This document shows positions 38,435 through 47,885 of a DNA stretch of 64,000 bases, in pieces; the stretch's first letter is position 1, and each line of letters begins with the position of its first letter. The notes below the pieces were generated by a model, which was not told the DNA's origin, did no database searches, and saw nothing but the letters and a program-made list of their open reading frames with translations. The DNA lies in contig NZ_KK073876.1 of NCBI RefSeq assembly GCF_000585415.1, positions 1,795,810 to 1,859,809 of the forward strand, in the 5' to 3' direction. The stretch is from Sphingomonas jaspsi DSM 18422. GTDB lineage: Bacteria; Pseudomonadota; Alphaproteobacteria; Sphingomonadales; Sphingomonadaceae. The translations under genes and the position numbers were made by a program.

Positions 38435-39423
38435 GCCAGTTCGCCCTGCCAGATCGCGCTGCGCTTGGCAGCCGGCACCTGCCGGTCGAACCATGCCCGA
38501 ACGGGCTCCAGTCCCGGCTGGGCGAGGTCGCGCTCCAGCAAGCCCCACATCCGCGGCTGGAACTGTTTATAGTTGGCCTTGCCGTCACGTTTCCACAGCC
38601 GGCAGAATACGCCGAGGATTCGCGTGTTGCGCTGGGCGGCTAGCGCCCAATAGGCACGCTCGAACCGTGTGTCCGACCCGGTTTCGGCGACGTAGCGGTC
38701 GATCATCTGCCGTTCGATATCGGGCGACACATCGCGCCGTGCATCCTCGAGGATGGAGACGACGTCATAGGCCGGATGACCGGCCAGCGCGTCCTGGAAA
38801 TCGAGCAGGCCGAACCGCTCGACACCCGACCTCCCTTCGACCAACATGACGTTCTCGGCGTGATAGTCGCGAAGGACGGTGACCGGGCCAAGTCCGTCAT
38901 TGGCCACCGGCTCCAGCACCGCGGTCCACGCCGAGCGCCAGCCTTCTCGGTCAAGTCCGTCAAGCCCGACGGCGGGCGCGTACCAGTCGAGGAACAGGTC
39001 TAGTTCGGTCAGCCATTCGGCGAGGCCATGCGGCGGCAGGCCCTTCATGGGCGAATGGCGGTGCAAATGAACCAGCACATCGATGGCGGTCGCGTAAAGG
39101 TCCGCTTCTGCCGAAGGGTCGGCATCCAGCGTCTCGCGCATCCGGGCATCGCCGAGGTCGTCGAGCAGGAGGAGGCCGTGTTCGAGGTCGTCGGCAAGGA
39201 TGCGCGGCGCGACGAGCCCGGCCTGCTCCAGCCATCGGGACATGGCGACGAACGGTCGGGGATCCTCGTGCGGCGGCGGCGCATCCATCAGAACCGCGCA
39301 GCGGTCGTCCGCGACGACACGGAAATAACGGCGAAAGCTGGCGTCGCCGGCGAGCGGGAGGATGTGTGCGTCCTGCCACCCGGCACGAGCAAGAAAATCG
39401 GCGGCGGCGGCAGGAGGAATCAT
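38431..39423 (-). CDS. amgK: anomeric MurNAc/GlcNAc kinase (phosphotransferase)
   Basis: The 330-residue protein has an aminoglycoside-phosphotransferase-like fold. It has an ATP-site region (GDASFRRYFRVV), a linker (LEHGLLLLDDLGDARM), the catalytic loop LRDYHAENVML with its Asp and Asn, and a metal Asp in LLDFQDALAG. AmgK phosphorylates MurNAc at C1, feeding MurU. In Pseudomonas the pair supports fosfomycin tolerance by bypassing de novo UDP-MurNAc synthesis; that is known from the family, not from here. ATG 39423 overlaps the tsaE stop (ATGA). An upstream ATG (39435) would overlap tsaE more deeply and is less likely. Confidence 0.88.
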   Translation of the reverse strand: MIPPAAAADFLARAGWQDAHILPLAGDASFRRYFRVVADDRCAVLMDAPPPHEDPRPFVAMSRWLEQAGLVAPRILADDLEHGLLLLDDLGDARMRETLDADPSAEADLYATAIDVLVHLHRHSPMKGLPPHGLAEWLTELDLFLDWYAPAVGLDGLDREGWRSAWTAVLEPVANDGLGPVTVLRDYHAENVMLVEGRSGVERFGLLDFQDALAGHPAYDVVSILEDARRDVSPDIERQMIDRYVAETGSDTRFERAYWALAAQRNTRILGVFCRLWKRDGKANYKQFQPRMWGLLERDLAQPGLEPVRAWFDRQVPAAKRSAIWQGELA

Positions 39424-39857
39424 GGGAGAGGCCATCGTCCTTCCCATGCCGCAGGCACTGTTGCTGTCAAGCGGCGAGCGCCATCCTCGTCCACCGCAAT
39501 CGACAGGGCGAGCGCTTCGGGCCATGAATGCGGCCCGGCCCTTTCAGGCCATTCGACGATCAGTACGCCAACGTCGGCCGCTTCATCGAGACCCAGTTCG
39601 TCAAGTTCCGACGGGTCTTCGAGCCTGTACAGGTCGACATGCCATACCGGTGGCTCCACCATCTCATACGGCTGGACGATCGCAAAGGTCGGGCTCGGGA
39701 CCTCTCCTCGATGATCAAGACCGCTCAACAAGCCTCTGACAAGCGTGGTTTTTCCTGCAGACAATCCACCGGCCAGCGTGACGACATCGCCGGGGCGAAG
39801 CTGCTTCGCCAGCGCCTCGCCAACGGCCAACATGGCAGCCTCATCCGCGACGATCAT
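39420..39857 (-). CDS. tsaE: tRNA t6A biosynthesis ATPase TsaE
   Basis: TsaE is the ATPase partner of TsaB/TsaD in threonylcarbamoyladenosine modification at position 37 of ANN-decoding tRNAs. The 145-residue protein has a Walker A GGLSAGKTTL, in which Ser replaces the usual Gly. SPTFAIVQPYE is the family switch-like motif, and HVDLYRLEDPSELDELGLDE and VEWPERAG follow. Start and stop overlap neighbours by four bases each (divL and amgK), so it is translated within a coupled operon. Another window gene acts on the same modification: mtaB (60430), which methylthiolates t6A. Confidence 0.95.
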   Translation of the reverse strand: MIVADEAAMLAVGEALAKQLRPGDVVTLAGGLSAGKTTLVRGLLSGLDHRGEVPSPTFAIVQPYEMVEPPVWHVDLYRLEDPSELDELGLDEAADVGVLIVEWPERAGPHSWPEALALSIAVDEDGARRLTATVPAAWEGRWPLP

Positions 39858-42208
39858 CTGGGTGCCCGCGGAATGCTGATGGTGACAGCCGTGCCCTTGC
39901 CCGGCGCCGACACCAGTTCGACGGTTCCACCATGTGCCTCGATGAACTGACGCGTCAGCGGCAGGCCGAGGCCAAGGGCAGCATCGCTACCGCCCTGCCC
40001 CGACGAGCGGTGGAAGCGGGCGAATACCTGCGCCTGGTCCTCGACCGGAATACCGGGTCCGTCGTCGGTGACGGTAATGATGGCATATTCTTCATTTCCG
40101 GCTGCCCGCAGCTGGATGAGTCCATGTTCGTCGGTGAAATTGACCGCGTTGCGAAGGATATGTTCGATCGATTCCCGCAAGCGTCGAACGTCGCCGATCG
40201 CCGTGCCCGTCGACGGTTCGATCGCCACTTCCAGTGTCTGCTCCTTTTCCTCGGCGCGAGGACGGAAGGCCTCGGCAGCCGCCCGGCAGAGCCCACCCAA
40301 ATCGACCCGCTCGCGCTCAAGGATGACGCCCCGCGTGTCGCCCTGCGTCAGGTCAAGGACATCGTCGATCAGCTTCGACAGACGCGCGACCGATTCCAGA
40401 ATGGCGTTGACATAGTCGTTAGCGGCCGGCGCCAGCTTGCCGGCATAGCCTGCCGCCAGCATCTCGGCGAACCCGCCAATGGACGTGAGCGGCGTCCTGA
40501 GCTCGTAGCTCATGTTGGCGACGAAGTCGGTCTTGACCTTGTCCGCTTCTTCCAGCGCCGTCGCCCGTTCGCGCAGCGCGGCTTCGATCCGGGTGGAATC
40601 GGTCACGTCGATCATGGTGAACAGCGCGTTGCCGTCCGGCAGCGGCACGGCCGCGAATTCGAAATGCCGTCCGTCGGTCATGGAAATGCGACCCGTCCCG
40701 GATTGCCGCCCGCTCGTCGTCGACCGCACCAATTCGCGCACTTGCGCCGCAGCCGTAGGGTTGGACAGCCGCTTGGCCATGGCCGGGACCAGTTCGTCGA
40801 CCCGCGGATGCTCGGCAAGCCAGGCTTCGTCGAGGTCCCACACCTCGCTGAATCGGCGATTCCACAGGTAAAGCCGACCGTCGGAAGCGAAAACGCTGAT
40901 GATTTCAAACAGATTGTCGAACGTCGCTGCGCGCACGCGAAGCAGCGTGTCGCGCGCCGAGGCAAGACGGACCTGCTCGGTCCGGTCTTCGAAGATGAGG
41001 CGCAGGCCCCCGTCAGGCAAGGGCTGGCCCACGACGCGCAAATGGTCGCCGTTGGCCAGGATCCAGTCCTCTTCGATCGCTTCTTCGGGCGACGTGAACC
41101 AGCCTCTGCGTTCGGCCTTCCACGCGGGATAGTCGCGCGCTTCGGGTAGGCGATTCATTTCGCGCATCCGGTCGAGAATCCGGTCGAATTCGGGATTTTC
41201 CGCCAGCCATTCAGGGTCCAGCTGGGCCATGATCGCAAAGGGCTGGTTGAAGAAGGCGAGATGGCGATTGCTGTCGAACTGCGCCGCGCCGGCGGTCATT
41301 CGGTCGGCCAGTTCGCGCTGCGATTCCTGGTGCCGCGCCAGTTCGTTGCGCGCGTCTTCAAGGTCCTGGATGTCGATCGCGAAACCCGCCACCGCGCCCG
41401 TAGGCAGCGGGACGTCGACGATCCGCAGCATCCGCCGTTCCTGGCCGATCGTCGCCGGTTGCACCCGGACGTAGGGTCGACCGACTTCCAGCGCCCGCTC
41501 CGCCCCGCCGCGCGCGCCTTCATGACCCACCGCATCGATGAGCTCACTGCCGCGTTCAATGACCTCGGCCGCGTCATTGCCTTCCACCGCAGCCACAAAG
41601 GCCGAGTTCACCAGCCCGAGCGACAGGTCCGGACCGCGATACCACATCGGGAAAGGCGCATTCTCGATGAGCTGGGTCAGCGCATCGAGCGCCGCCTCGG
41701 TTTGCCCGAGCCGACGCGCCAGCTTCGACCGCTCGGCATCGGCGTCGCTGATATCGAACAGCCACAACAGGATGGTGCCGGGCTCCATCGGTGGCGGCGC
41801 GAGCGAGGCACGAACTTCGACGGCGCGATCGCGTCCGACCAGGCGAACCTGGCGACGCACCGTCGTGCCGCCCATGCGCAAATCGTTGAGCGCTGCCGCG
41901 ACGGCATCAAGGTCTTCGCGCACAATCCCGCCGGTAGGCGACGATAATTCGCCCACCCGGGACGGAACGCGGTCAAGGCCAAGGTCGCGGACCAGCAGGT
42001 CGTCGGCTTCAACCGTGTCGTCGGACCGGATGACCAGCGGGCGGGCGGGCGACGTGTCGACCAATGTCTTGAGCAGGCGGGCGGCGCCGAGCACCGATTG
42101 CGCGCGACGAAGACGGCGCGCTGCCATGACGGCCATCGCCGCAGCGATGCCGACCCACAGGATCGCCACCACGATGATCGCAGCCGCCAGGTCAGCGCCA
42201 ACCTTCAC
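39854..42208 (-). CDS. divL: DivL-type cell-cycle sensor pseudokinase (Tyr in place of phospho-His)
   Basis: The 784-residue protein starts with GTG and has one N-terminal membrane helix (about 8-30). Several PAS-like domains follow at about 60-500, with ENAPFPMWYRGPDLSLGLVN clearly one. A dimerisation segment reads MSYELRTPLTSIGGF. The normal histidine of the H-box is Tyr568, the hallmark of Caulobacter DivL. The ATP-binding domain keeps the N-box NAVNFTDEHG, DDGPGIP, and GLGLPLTRQFIEAHGG. DivL steers the CckA-CtrA pathway in cooperation with DivK. It heads the divL-tsaE-amgK-murU-addB train, and overlaps tsaE by four bases. Other alphaproteobacteria also keep divL beside tsaE, as far as I recall. 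Confidence 0.92.
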   Translation of the reverse strand: MKVGADLAAAIIVVAILWVGIAAAMAVMAARRLRRAQSVLGAARLLKTLVDTSPARPLVIRSDDTVEADDLLVRDLGLDRVPSRVGELSSPTGGIVREDLDAVAAALNDLRMGGTTVRRQVRLVGRDRAVEVRASLAPPPMEPGTILLWLFDISDADAERSKLARRLGQTEAALDALTQLIENAPFPMWYRGPDLSLGLVNSAFVAAVEGNDAAEVIERGSELIDAVGHEGARGGAERALEVGRPYVRVQPATIGQERRMLRIVDVPLPTGAVAGFAIDIQDLEDARNELARHQESQRELADRMTAGAAQFDSNRHLAFFNQPFAIMAQLDPEWLAENPEFDRILDRMREMNRLPEARDYPAWKAERRGWFTSPEEAIEEDWILANGDHLRVVGQPLPDGGLRLIFEDRTEQVRLASARDTLLRVRAATFDNLFEIISVFASDGRLYLWNRRFSEVWDLDEAWLAEHPRVDELVPAMAKRLSNPTAAAQVRELVRSTTSGRQSGTGRISMTDGRHFEFAAVPLPDGNALFTMIDVTDSTRIEAALRERATALEEADKVKTDFVANMSYELRTPLTSIGGFAEMLAAGYAGKLAPAANDYVNAILESVARLSKLIDDVLDLTQGDTRGVILERERVDLGGLCRAAAEAFRPRAEEKEQTLEVAIEPSTGTAIGDVRRLRESIEHILRNAVNFTDEHGLIQLRAAGNEEYAIITVTDDGPGIPVEDQAQVFARFHRSSGQGGSDAALGLGLPLTRQFIEAHGGTVELVSAPGKGTAVTISIPRAPR

Positions 42209-42297
42209 CGTTGATGTCCCCCGAACCGCATCGTCCAGTCATAGGGCTGGCGCTGGCAAGGCGTAAAGAGCGGATGGCTCGCGCGGACCAAAAGAAA

Positions 42298-42323
42298 AGC
42301 CGCCCTGCTTTCGCAGAGCGGCT
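42298..42323 (-). terminator. terminator downstream of the TonB-dependent receptor
   Basis: An 11-pair stem with one mismatch (42298-42308 with 42313-42323) and a GAAA tetraloop on the minus strand are followed there by TTTCTTTT. T-richness on the plus side as well makes it look bidirectional. It separates the receptor gene from divL. Confidence 0.9.
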
Positions 42324-42348
42324 CCCCTTTTTCCTGACGGAAACCGGA

Positions 42349-45300
42349 TCAGTAGTTCAGTCGGACGCCGGCATAGTAGTAGCGGCCGTAGGTGTCGTAC
42401 GGATCGCCACCGGCGGTGCCGAGCAGGCCGTACGGCGGCTTCTTGTCGAACACGTTGTCCGCACCGACGTAGAAGTTGAACTTCTTCGCGATGTCGAAGC
42501 CGATCCGGACGTTGTGATACAGCGCCGACGGATACCACTTGCGCGGGAACGCATCGTTGTTCTGCGGATCCAGCGTCGCCAGCTCGCCGGCGGTGCAGGT
42601 ACGGCCTGACGAACCGGTGATGCCCGATGCCGGGCAGACGCCCGTGTACTGGTGCTGCTGCTCCCACGTACCAATGGTCTGCTTGCCGATGAAGCGGGCC
42701 GAGTAGGAGAAGTCCACCACGCCGAGGTCGTAGTTGGCCGAGAAGTTGGCCGCCCAACGCGGATCGCCAAGTTCGCTCATCTGACGGTTCGGAAGGTCCG
42801 GACGCGTCGGATCGGTGAAGTTGTCGAGGCGCAGCAGGTGGTTGGCGATGAGGCGCAACGACAGACGCTGACCGTTCGAGAACGAGTGGCGATACGACAG
42901 GTCGAAGTCGATGCCCTTGGTCTTCTGCGCGGCGAAGTTGACGCCGCCCGAGATGACCGCCGGTTCGACGAACAGGCCGGTGGCCGGATCACGATTGACG
43001 GTGGCGCAGAACGGATTGTTGATACCGCTCGCGCTGTCGTAGCACAGCGAGATGATCTGCTGGGCACCGAGCGCCGAGATCAGGCTGTCGACCTGGATCT
43101 TGTAATAGTCGATCGTGAAGTTGAGGCCCGGAATCCAGCGCGGTTCGATCACGACACCGAGCGTCAAGCTCTTGCCGCGTTCTTCGACCAGGGTCGGGTT
43201 GCCGCCCGAAAGGAAGCCGGTCGACGCAGTACGCGCCAAGCAGTTCCGCCACGGATCACCGACGTTGCCCGGAGCTGCAGAGCCGGCGCAGGCAGCGACG
43301 GTCGCAGCATTGTAGGTCGTCGGGACGCCGGCCGCGGCGCAGTTGGCGGCGCGGTTCGGGTTGGCCGTGATGTTCGCTTCATCGCACGGGTCGCCGATGA
43401 ACGCGAAGTTCTGCGACTGCGGCGAATAAAGGTCCGACTGGGTCGGCGCACGAACCGAAACGGCCTTGGCGGCGCGGAAGCGGATATCGCGAACCGGCGC
43501 GTAAATGGCGTCGAGGTTCCACGCCCACACACGGCCGGTGTTGCTGTTGTACTTCGACACGCGCGCCGCACCGTGGACGCTCAGTTCTTCCGCGAACGGA
43601 AGCTTCTTGAGCAACGGCACGTCGAGTTCGCCGAAGGCTTCCTTGACGGTCAGGTTCGGCGGATTGAACGGCTGAATCGCGTTGAGGAAGGTCGCGCCGC
43701 TAGCGGTCAGATCGTCGAACGCGCTGTAGGCCTTTTCCTTGCGATATTCCGAACCGATCGCGAAGGCGATCGGGCCGCCCGGCAGTTCGAACAGCTGCGA
43801 CAGGTCACCATTGAGGGTGAACAGCGCGTCGAACTCGGTCGCACGTTCCTTACGGTGGCCCGTCACGTTGACGTAATCGAGCGCCGCCTGGCTCGGCTGA
43901 CCATAGCCGAAGACGTTGATCGGAACGCAGGCCGGGTCGTTGTTCGTCGGATCGGCATCGGCATTGATGCGGCAGGTCGGAACGCCGCCCACCAGGACCG
44001 AGTCGATCGCGAGGTTGAAGCCGGCGTAATCGTTGCCGTCCTGCGTGAAGAGCAGCAGGTTGTTCAGCGAGTCCAGCTTGGTCTTGAGCTTGCCGTAGTT
44101 CAGCGAGAAGTCGTAGTGCCAGTCTTCGTTAAACGTACCTTCGAAACCACCGACGATGCGGTAGGTTTCGCGAACATGCTTTTCACCGCGACCGCCGAAG
44201 TCGATGTTGAAGCGCGCAAGCGGGATCGACTGCGTGTTGGTGCGGCCCGCCAAACAGCGGCCGGTGGACTGCAGAACGCCCAGCGCTTGATCGGTCAGGA
44301 ACGCGTTGTCGCACTTGATCGACGGACCGCCGAGCGTGCCGGGAACGCTGGTGAAGAAGCTCGGCTGACCTTCCTGAAGCGCGTGGACGTTCACATACTT
44401 CGCTTCGATGTAGGGAACGAACGCTTCGCTGACTTCATAGTGCGCGAGCAGGTTGACGTCCCAGCGCTGCAGGCCGGCAGCGAGCTGGCCGGTGTTGCGC
44501 AGGGTCGAGCCCTGGCCGCCGAGGATGTTGGCCGAACCGCCGGCTTCGTAGTTGCCCGCCGGAACGTCAACGAACAGGTTGCCGTTGGCATCGAAGCGCA
44601 GGTACTGGCCCACGCCGACGCGAGCCACGGTGCCGCCGTCCGAGATCGAACCGTTCTTGACGCCGCAGACGAAGGCGGTGTCGAAGATGCCGTCCGAACC
44701 GAAGGGTTCGCCGCCGGTCGGTTCGACCGTCTGGAACTGGCAGCGGCCCGAATAGGCACCGGTCAGGCCGTCACGATCGCGGAAGTAGAGCGGATCCGAC
44801 TTGGCCCATTCGGCCGACACGGCGACGTTGCCGCGACCGCCATCGAAATTGCGGCCGAAGGTGGCCGACACGAACTTGTTGGCACGATCGCCGCGCGACG
44901 AAACACCGTCCTGCGCCTTGACCTGGAAGCCTTCGAAGTCGCGCTTCAGGACGAAGTTGACGACACCGGCGACGGCGTCCGAACCGTAAACGGCCGAGCT
45001 GCCGCCCGTCACCACGTCGACGCGTTCGAGCAGGTCGACCGGGATGGTGTTGGTATCAACCAGATAGTCGCCCGGGGTGGCCGTGATGTGGCGCTTGCCG
45101 TTGACCAGCACCAGCGTACGGGCGGTGCCGAGACCGCGAAGGTCGAGCAGGTTGAGGCCGGCGGTGCCGATGAAGCGGGTCGAGTTGCCCTGGCTAAAGG
45201 TGCTGCGGAGCGACGGAAGGTCGTTCAGCGCGTCACCCAGCGAGACGTCGCCGGTGTCGGTCAGCTCCTGGACCGAAACGGTGGTGACCGGAACCGACGA

Positions 45301-45534
45301 GTTCAGCGTCGGGCGCTGAATGCGGGTGCCGGTGACGGTGATCGCCTGGCCGTCGCTCGTCGGAGCGGCGGTCGTTTCGGCCGGCGCTTCCGTAGCCGCG
45401 GGCGGCGTGCAATTTTCCGTCTGGCCTTCGGCGCAAACGGGCGTTTCCGCGTCCTGCGCAAAAGCCGGCGCGGTGATGCCTACCGTCAGCGCAAGCGCCG
45501 AGGTCGACAGAATCCAAGTCGATCGAAAACTCAT
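42349..45534 (-). CDS. TonB-dependent outer-membrane receptor
   Basis: The 1061-residue outer-membrane protein has a signal peptide (MSFRSTWILSTSALALTVG, with AFAQ before the cut). A short Cys- and Pro-containing leader is followed by a plug domain (ITVTGTRIQRPTLNSSVPV to VVNFVLKRDFEGFQ) and a large beta-barrel ending in YYYAGVRLNY, with an aromatic final residue. It should import a substrate through TonB energy, but nothing near it names the ligand. Such receptors are common in sphingomonads and often take up sugars or siderophores. ATG 45534 is the natural signal-peptide start. No transporter or regulator is adjacent; ahcY lies upstream with its own terminator between. Confidence 0.93.
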   Translation of the reverse strand: MSFRSTWILSTSALALTVGITAPAFAQDAETPVCAEGQTENCTPPAATEAPAETTAAPTSDGQAITVTGTRIQRPTLNSSVPVTTVSVQELTDTGDVSLGDALNDLPSLRSTFSQGNSTRFIGTAGLNLLDLRGLGTARTLVLVNGKRHITATPGDYLVDTNTIPVDLLERVDVVTGGSSAVYGSDAVAGVVNFVLKRDFEGFQVKAQDGVSSRGDRANKFVSATFGRNFDGGRGNVAVSAEWAKSDPLYFRDRDGLTGAYSGRCQFQTVEPTGGEPFGSDGIFDTAFVCGVKNGSISDGGTVARVGVGQYLRFDANGNLFVDVPAGNYEAGGSANILGGQGSTLRNTGQLAAGLQRWDVNLLAHYEVSEAFVPYIEAKYVNVHALQEGQPSFFTSVPGTLGGPSIKCDNAFLTDQALGVLQSTGRCLAGRTNTQSIPLARFNIDFGGRGEKHVRETYRIVGGFEGTFNEDWHYDFSLNYGKLKTKLDSLNNLLLFTQDGNDYAGFNLAIDSVLVGGVPTCRINADADPTNNDPACVPINVFGYGQPSQAALDYVNVTGHRKERATEFDALFTLNGDLSQLFELPGGPIAFAIGSEYRKEKAYSAFDDLTASGATFLNAIQPFNPPNLTVKEAFGELDVPLLKKLPFAEELSVHGAARVSKYNSNTGRVWAWNLDAIYAPVRDIRFRAAKAVSVRAPTQSDLYSPQSQNFAFIGDPCDEANITANPNRAANCAAAGVPTTYNAATVAACAGSAAPGNVGDPWRNCLARTASTGFLSGGNPTLVEERGKSLTLGVVIEPRWIPGLNFTIDYYKIQVDSLISALGAQQIISLCYDSASGINNPFCATVNRDPATGLFVEPAVISGGVNFAAQKTKGIDFDLSYRHSFSNGQRLSLRLIANHLLRLDNFTDPTRPDLPNRQMSELGDPRWAANFSANYDLGVVDFSYSARFIGKQTIGTWEQQHQYTGVCPASGITGSSGRTCTAGELATLDPQNNDAFPRKWYPSALYHNVRIGFDIAKKFNFYVGADNVFDKKPPYGLLGTAGGDPYDTYGRYYYAGVRLNY

Positions 45535-45653
45535 GTTCAAAACACCCCTGAGATGAAATGCTGAGCGTTCAATGGCGAACAAGGCGTCTCAAGGGAATTT
45601 CAAATTTGGTCAGCGAGTCATATTACATTCACATGTTGCGCAGATGACACAAT

Positions 45654-45688
45654 AAGGGGTTACGCTCCGTTTTGAAGCGTAACCCCTT
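45654..45688 (-). terminator. terminator downstream of ahcY
   Basis: A perfect 13-bp inverted repeat (45654-45666 with 45676-45688) with a nine-base loop lies 33 bases after the ahcY stop. It is one of the strongest hairpins in the window. The following T-run is short, so stem strength must carry termination. The receptor promoter must lie between it and 45534. Confidence 0.85.
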
Positions 45689-45721
45689 GAAACTGTCCGG
45701 TCTTTTAAGTCGCAGATGCGA

Positions 45722-47143
45722 TCAGTAGCGGTAGTGATCCGGCTTGAATGGACCCTGCGGCGTCACGCCGATGTAGGCCGCCTGCTTGTCGGTCAGCTTG
45801 GTGAGCTTCACGCCCAGCTTTTCGAGGTGGAGGGCCGCGACCTTTTCGTCGAGGTGCTTGGGCAGGACATAGACCTCGTTCTTGTACTGATCCGATTTGG
45901 TCCACAGTTCGATCTGCGCCAGCGTTTGGTTGGTGAAGCTGGCCGACATCACGAAGCTGGGGTGACCCGTCGCGTTGCCGAGGTTCACCAGGCGGCCCTT
46001 CGACAGGATGATCAGGCGCTTGCCGTCCGGGAAGGTGACTTCGTCGACCTGCGGCTTGATTTCGTTCCACTTCATGTTGCTCAGCGCGCCGATCTGGATC
46101 TCGCTGTCGAAGTGGCCGATGTTGCAGACGATCGCCATGTCCTTCATCTCGCGCATATGGTCGAGCGTGATGACGTCGGCGTTGCCGGTCGCGGTGACGA
46201 AGATGTCGGCGCGCTTGGCGGCTTCTTCCATCGTCACGACTTCATAGCCTTCCATCGCCGCCTGCAGCGCGCAGATCGGATCGATTTCGGTGACCAGGAC
46301 GCGCGCGCCGCCATTGCGGAGCGACGCGGCCGAGCCCTTGCCCACGTCGCCGAACCCGGCGACCGCGGCGACCTTACCGGCCAGCATCACGTCGGTGCCG
46401 CGACGGATCGCGTCGACCAGCGATTCCTTGCAACCGTAAAGGTTGTCGAACTTCGACTTGGTCACGCTGTCGTTGACGTTGATCGCCGGGAACGGGAGCT
46501 TGCCCTGCTTGGCAAGTTCATAAAGCCGATGGACGCCGGTGGTGGTTTCTTCCGAGACGCCCTTGATCGCGGCGACGGTCTTGGTCAGGTAGCCGGGACG
46601 TTCGGCCAGGAACTTCTTCAGCGTCGCGGCGAAGATTTCTTCTTCCTCGTTGGTCGGGGTGAACAGCGCTTCACCCGCTTCGACGCGCGCGCCCCAAAGC
46701 GCGAACATGGTGGCGTCGCCGCCGTCGTCGAGGATCATGTTGCAGGTCTGGCCGTCGCCGTCCTTTTCCCAGTCGAAGATGCGGACGACATAGTCCCAAT
46801 ATTCCTCAAGGGTCTCGCCCTTAACCGCGAACACCGGCACGCCCGACTTGGCGATGGCGGCGGCGGCATGGTCCTGGGTCGAGAAAATATTGCACGACGC
46901 CCAGCGCACGGTCGCGCCCAGCGCGGTCAGCGTTTCGATCAGCACCGCGGTCTGGATGGTCATGTGAAGCGAGCCGGTGATGCGCGCGCCCTTGAGCGGC
47001 TGCGACGCGCCATATTCCGCGCGGAGCGCCATCAGGCCCGGCATTTCGGTTTCGGCGATGTCGATTTCCTTGCGGCCGAAATCGGCGAGCGAAAGGTCCT
47101 TGACGATATAGTCGCGGGTCAGCGTGTCGGCGGTAGTGGCCAC
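45722..47143 (-). CDS. ahcY: S-adenosylhomocysteine hydrolase
   Basis: AhcY splits S-adenosylhomocysteine into adenosine and homocysteine, keeping methylation reactions going. The 473-residue enzyme has the NAD-binding Rossmann loop [10 protein letters not shown], the substrate segment SLTKSKF-like [15 protein letters not shown], and the C-terminal [21 protein letters not shown] with PDHYRY end typical of the family. The start is GTG 47143, with GGAGAA seven bases ahead. I looked for an SAH or SAM riboswitch in the 87-base leader and did not recognise one. A strong hairpin follows the gene at 45654-45688. Confidence 0.97.
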   Translation of the reverse strand: MATTADTLTRDYIVKDLSLADFGRKEIDIAETEMPGLMALRAEYGASQPLKGARITGSLHMTIQTAVLIETLTALGATVRWASCNIFSTQDHAAAAIAKSGVPVFAVKGETLEEYWDYVVRIFDWEKDGDGQTCNMILDDGGDATMFALWGARVEAGEALFTPTNEEEEIFAATLKKFLAERPGYLTKTVAAIKGVSEETTTGVHRLYELAKQGKLPFPAINVNDSVTKSKFDNLYGCKESLVDAIRRGTDVMLAGKVAAVAGFGDVGKGSAASLRNGGARVLVTEIDPICALQAAMEGYEVVTMEEAAKRADIFVTATGNADVITLDHMREMKDMAIVCNIGHFDSEIQIGALSNMKWNEIKPQVDEVTFPDGKRLIILSKGRLVNLGNATGHPSFVMSASFTNQTLAQIELWTKSDQYKNEVYVLPKHLDEKVAALHLEKLGVKLTKLTDKQAAYIGVTPQGPFKPDHYRY

Positions 47144-47230
47144 GGGGCGTTTCTCCAGTCAGGTGGGGGGCGAATTTTGTAGCCCCGATGTTGCGCCGCC
47201 CCCTACCCAAGGGCGTCCGCAAAAGCAATG

Positions 47231-47791
47231 TCAGGCCGCGCCCGACTGACCCGTCAACAGGCTGGGGTCGATGCCCTCTGATTTGAAGCCGGCTTCCCAC
47301 CTGTCCTGGACCGGCGTGTCAAACAATATCCGCTCGCCGCCGCCGGCCGTGAACCAGCCGTGACGGGTCATTTCCTCATCGAGCTGGCCCGGACCCCACC
47401 CCGCATAGCCGAGCGCCGCCACCCATTGCGTCGGACCCCGCCCCTCTGCGATCGCTTTCAAGATGTCGATCGTACCGGACAAGGCACCGATGCCGGGCAC
47501 CGCGATCGTGTCCTGGCCGCCCCAATCCGCCGAATGGAGGATGAAGCCCCTGCCCGGTTCGACCGGACCGCCGTGGAGGACGGGACGCTCCGGCGCCTCG
47601 CCGGGGTCGAGGTCGAGTTGTTCCAACAGTCCGCGAAAGCTGATCCCGGCCCGTTGGTGACCAATGCCGATGCCGAGTGCCCCGTCCTCGTCATGCGCGC
47701 ACATGGCGATGACCGCGCGTTCGAAGCGCGGATCGCTCATGCCTGGCATTGCCAACAACAGTTTCCCTGTCAGGAAGGGCGGTTCGTCCAT
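47231..47791 (-). CDS. YqgE/AlgH family protein
   Basis: The 186-residue protein matches the UPF0301 (YqgE/AlgH) family. It opens FLTGKLLLAMPGMSDPRFERAVI, then has CAHDEDGALGIGIG, PVLHGGPVEPGRGFILHS, and ALGYAGWGPGQLDEE. No signal peptide is seen, so it is probably cytoplasmic. The family name recalls alginate regulation in Pseudomonas, but its biochemical role is not established. It precedes ahcY by 87 bases on the same strand and is divergent from the peroxiredoxin gene, with 94 bases between. Confidence 0.93.
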   Translation of the reverse strand: MDEPPFLTGKLLLAMPGMSDPRFERAVIAMCAHDEDGALGIGIGHQRAGISFRGLLEQLDLDPGEAPERPVLHGGPVEPGRGFILHSADWGGQDTIAVPGIGALSGTIDILKAIAEGRGPTQWVAALGYAGWGPGQLDEEMTRHGWFTAGGGERILFDTPVQDRWEAGFKSEGIDPSLLTGQSGAA

Positions 47792-47885
47792 TACTTCCTA
47801 GATGCGCTTGCCTCTGACCCCGCACAAGCCTTGAGACTGTCACGCACCGCGCCTATCTCCCGCCTCAGCAAAAAGGAGACACGAT

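Noticed and set aside
42652..45564. A 970-codon open frame antisense to the TonB-dependent receptor
   Set aside because: The receptor has clear signal peptide, plug and barrel features. The antisense frame has a skewed Arg/Val/Asp/Gly composition and no recognisable domain, as expected from codon bias in GC-rich DNA.
45716..47182. Open frame antisense to ahcY (488 codons), and similar long ones opposite dnaG, rpoD, recG, mfd, putA and ffh
   Set aside because: Each lies fully over a strongly identified enzyme gene and shows no family motif.
47144..47230. SAM/SAH riboswitch upstream of ahcY
   Set aside because: A short GGGGC/GCCCC stem is present, but no recognisable riboswitch core or conserved bases were seen.
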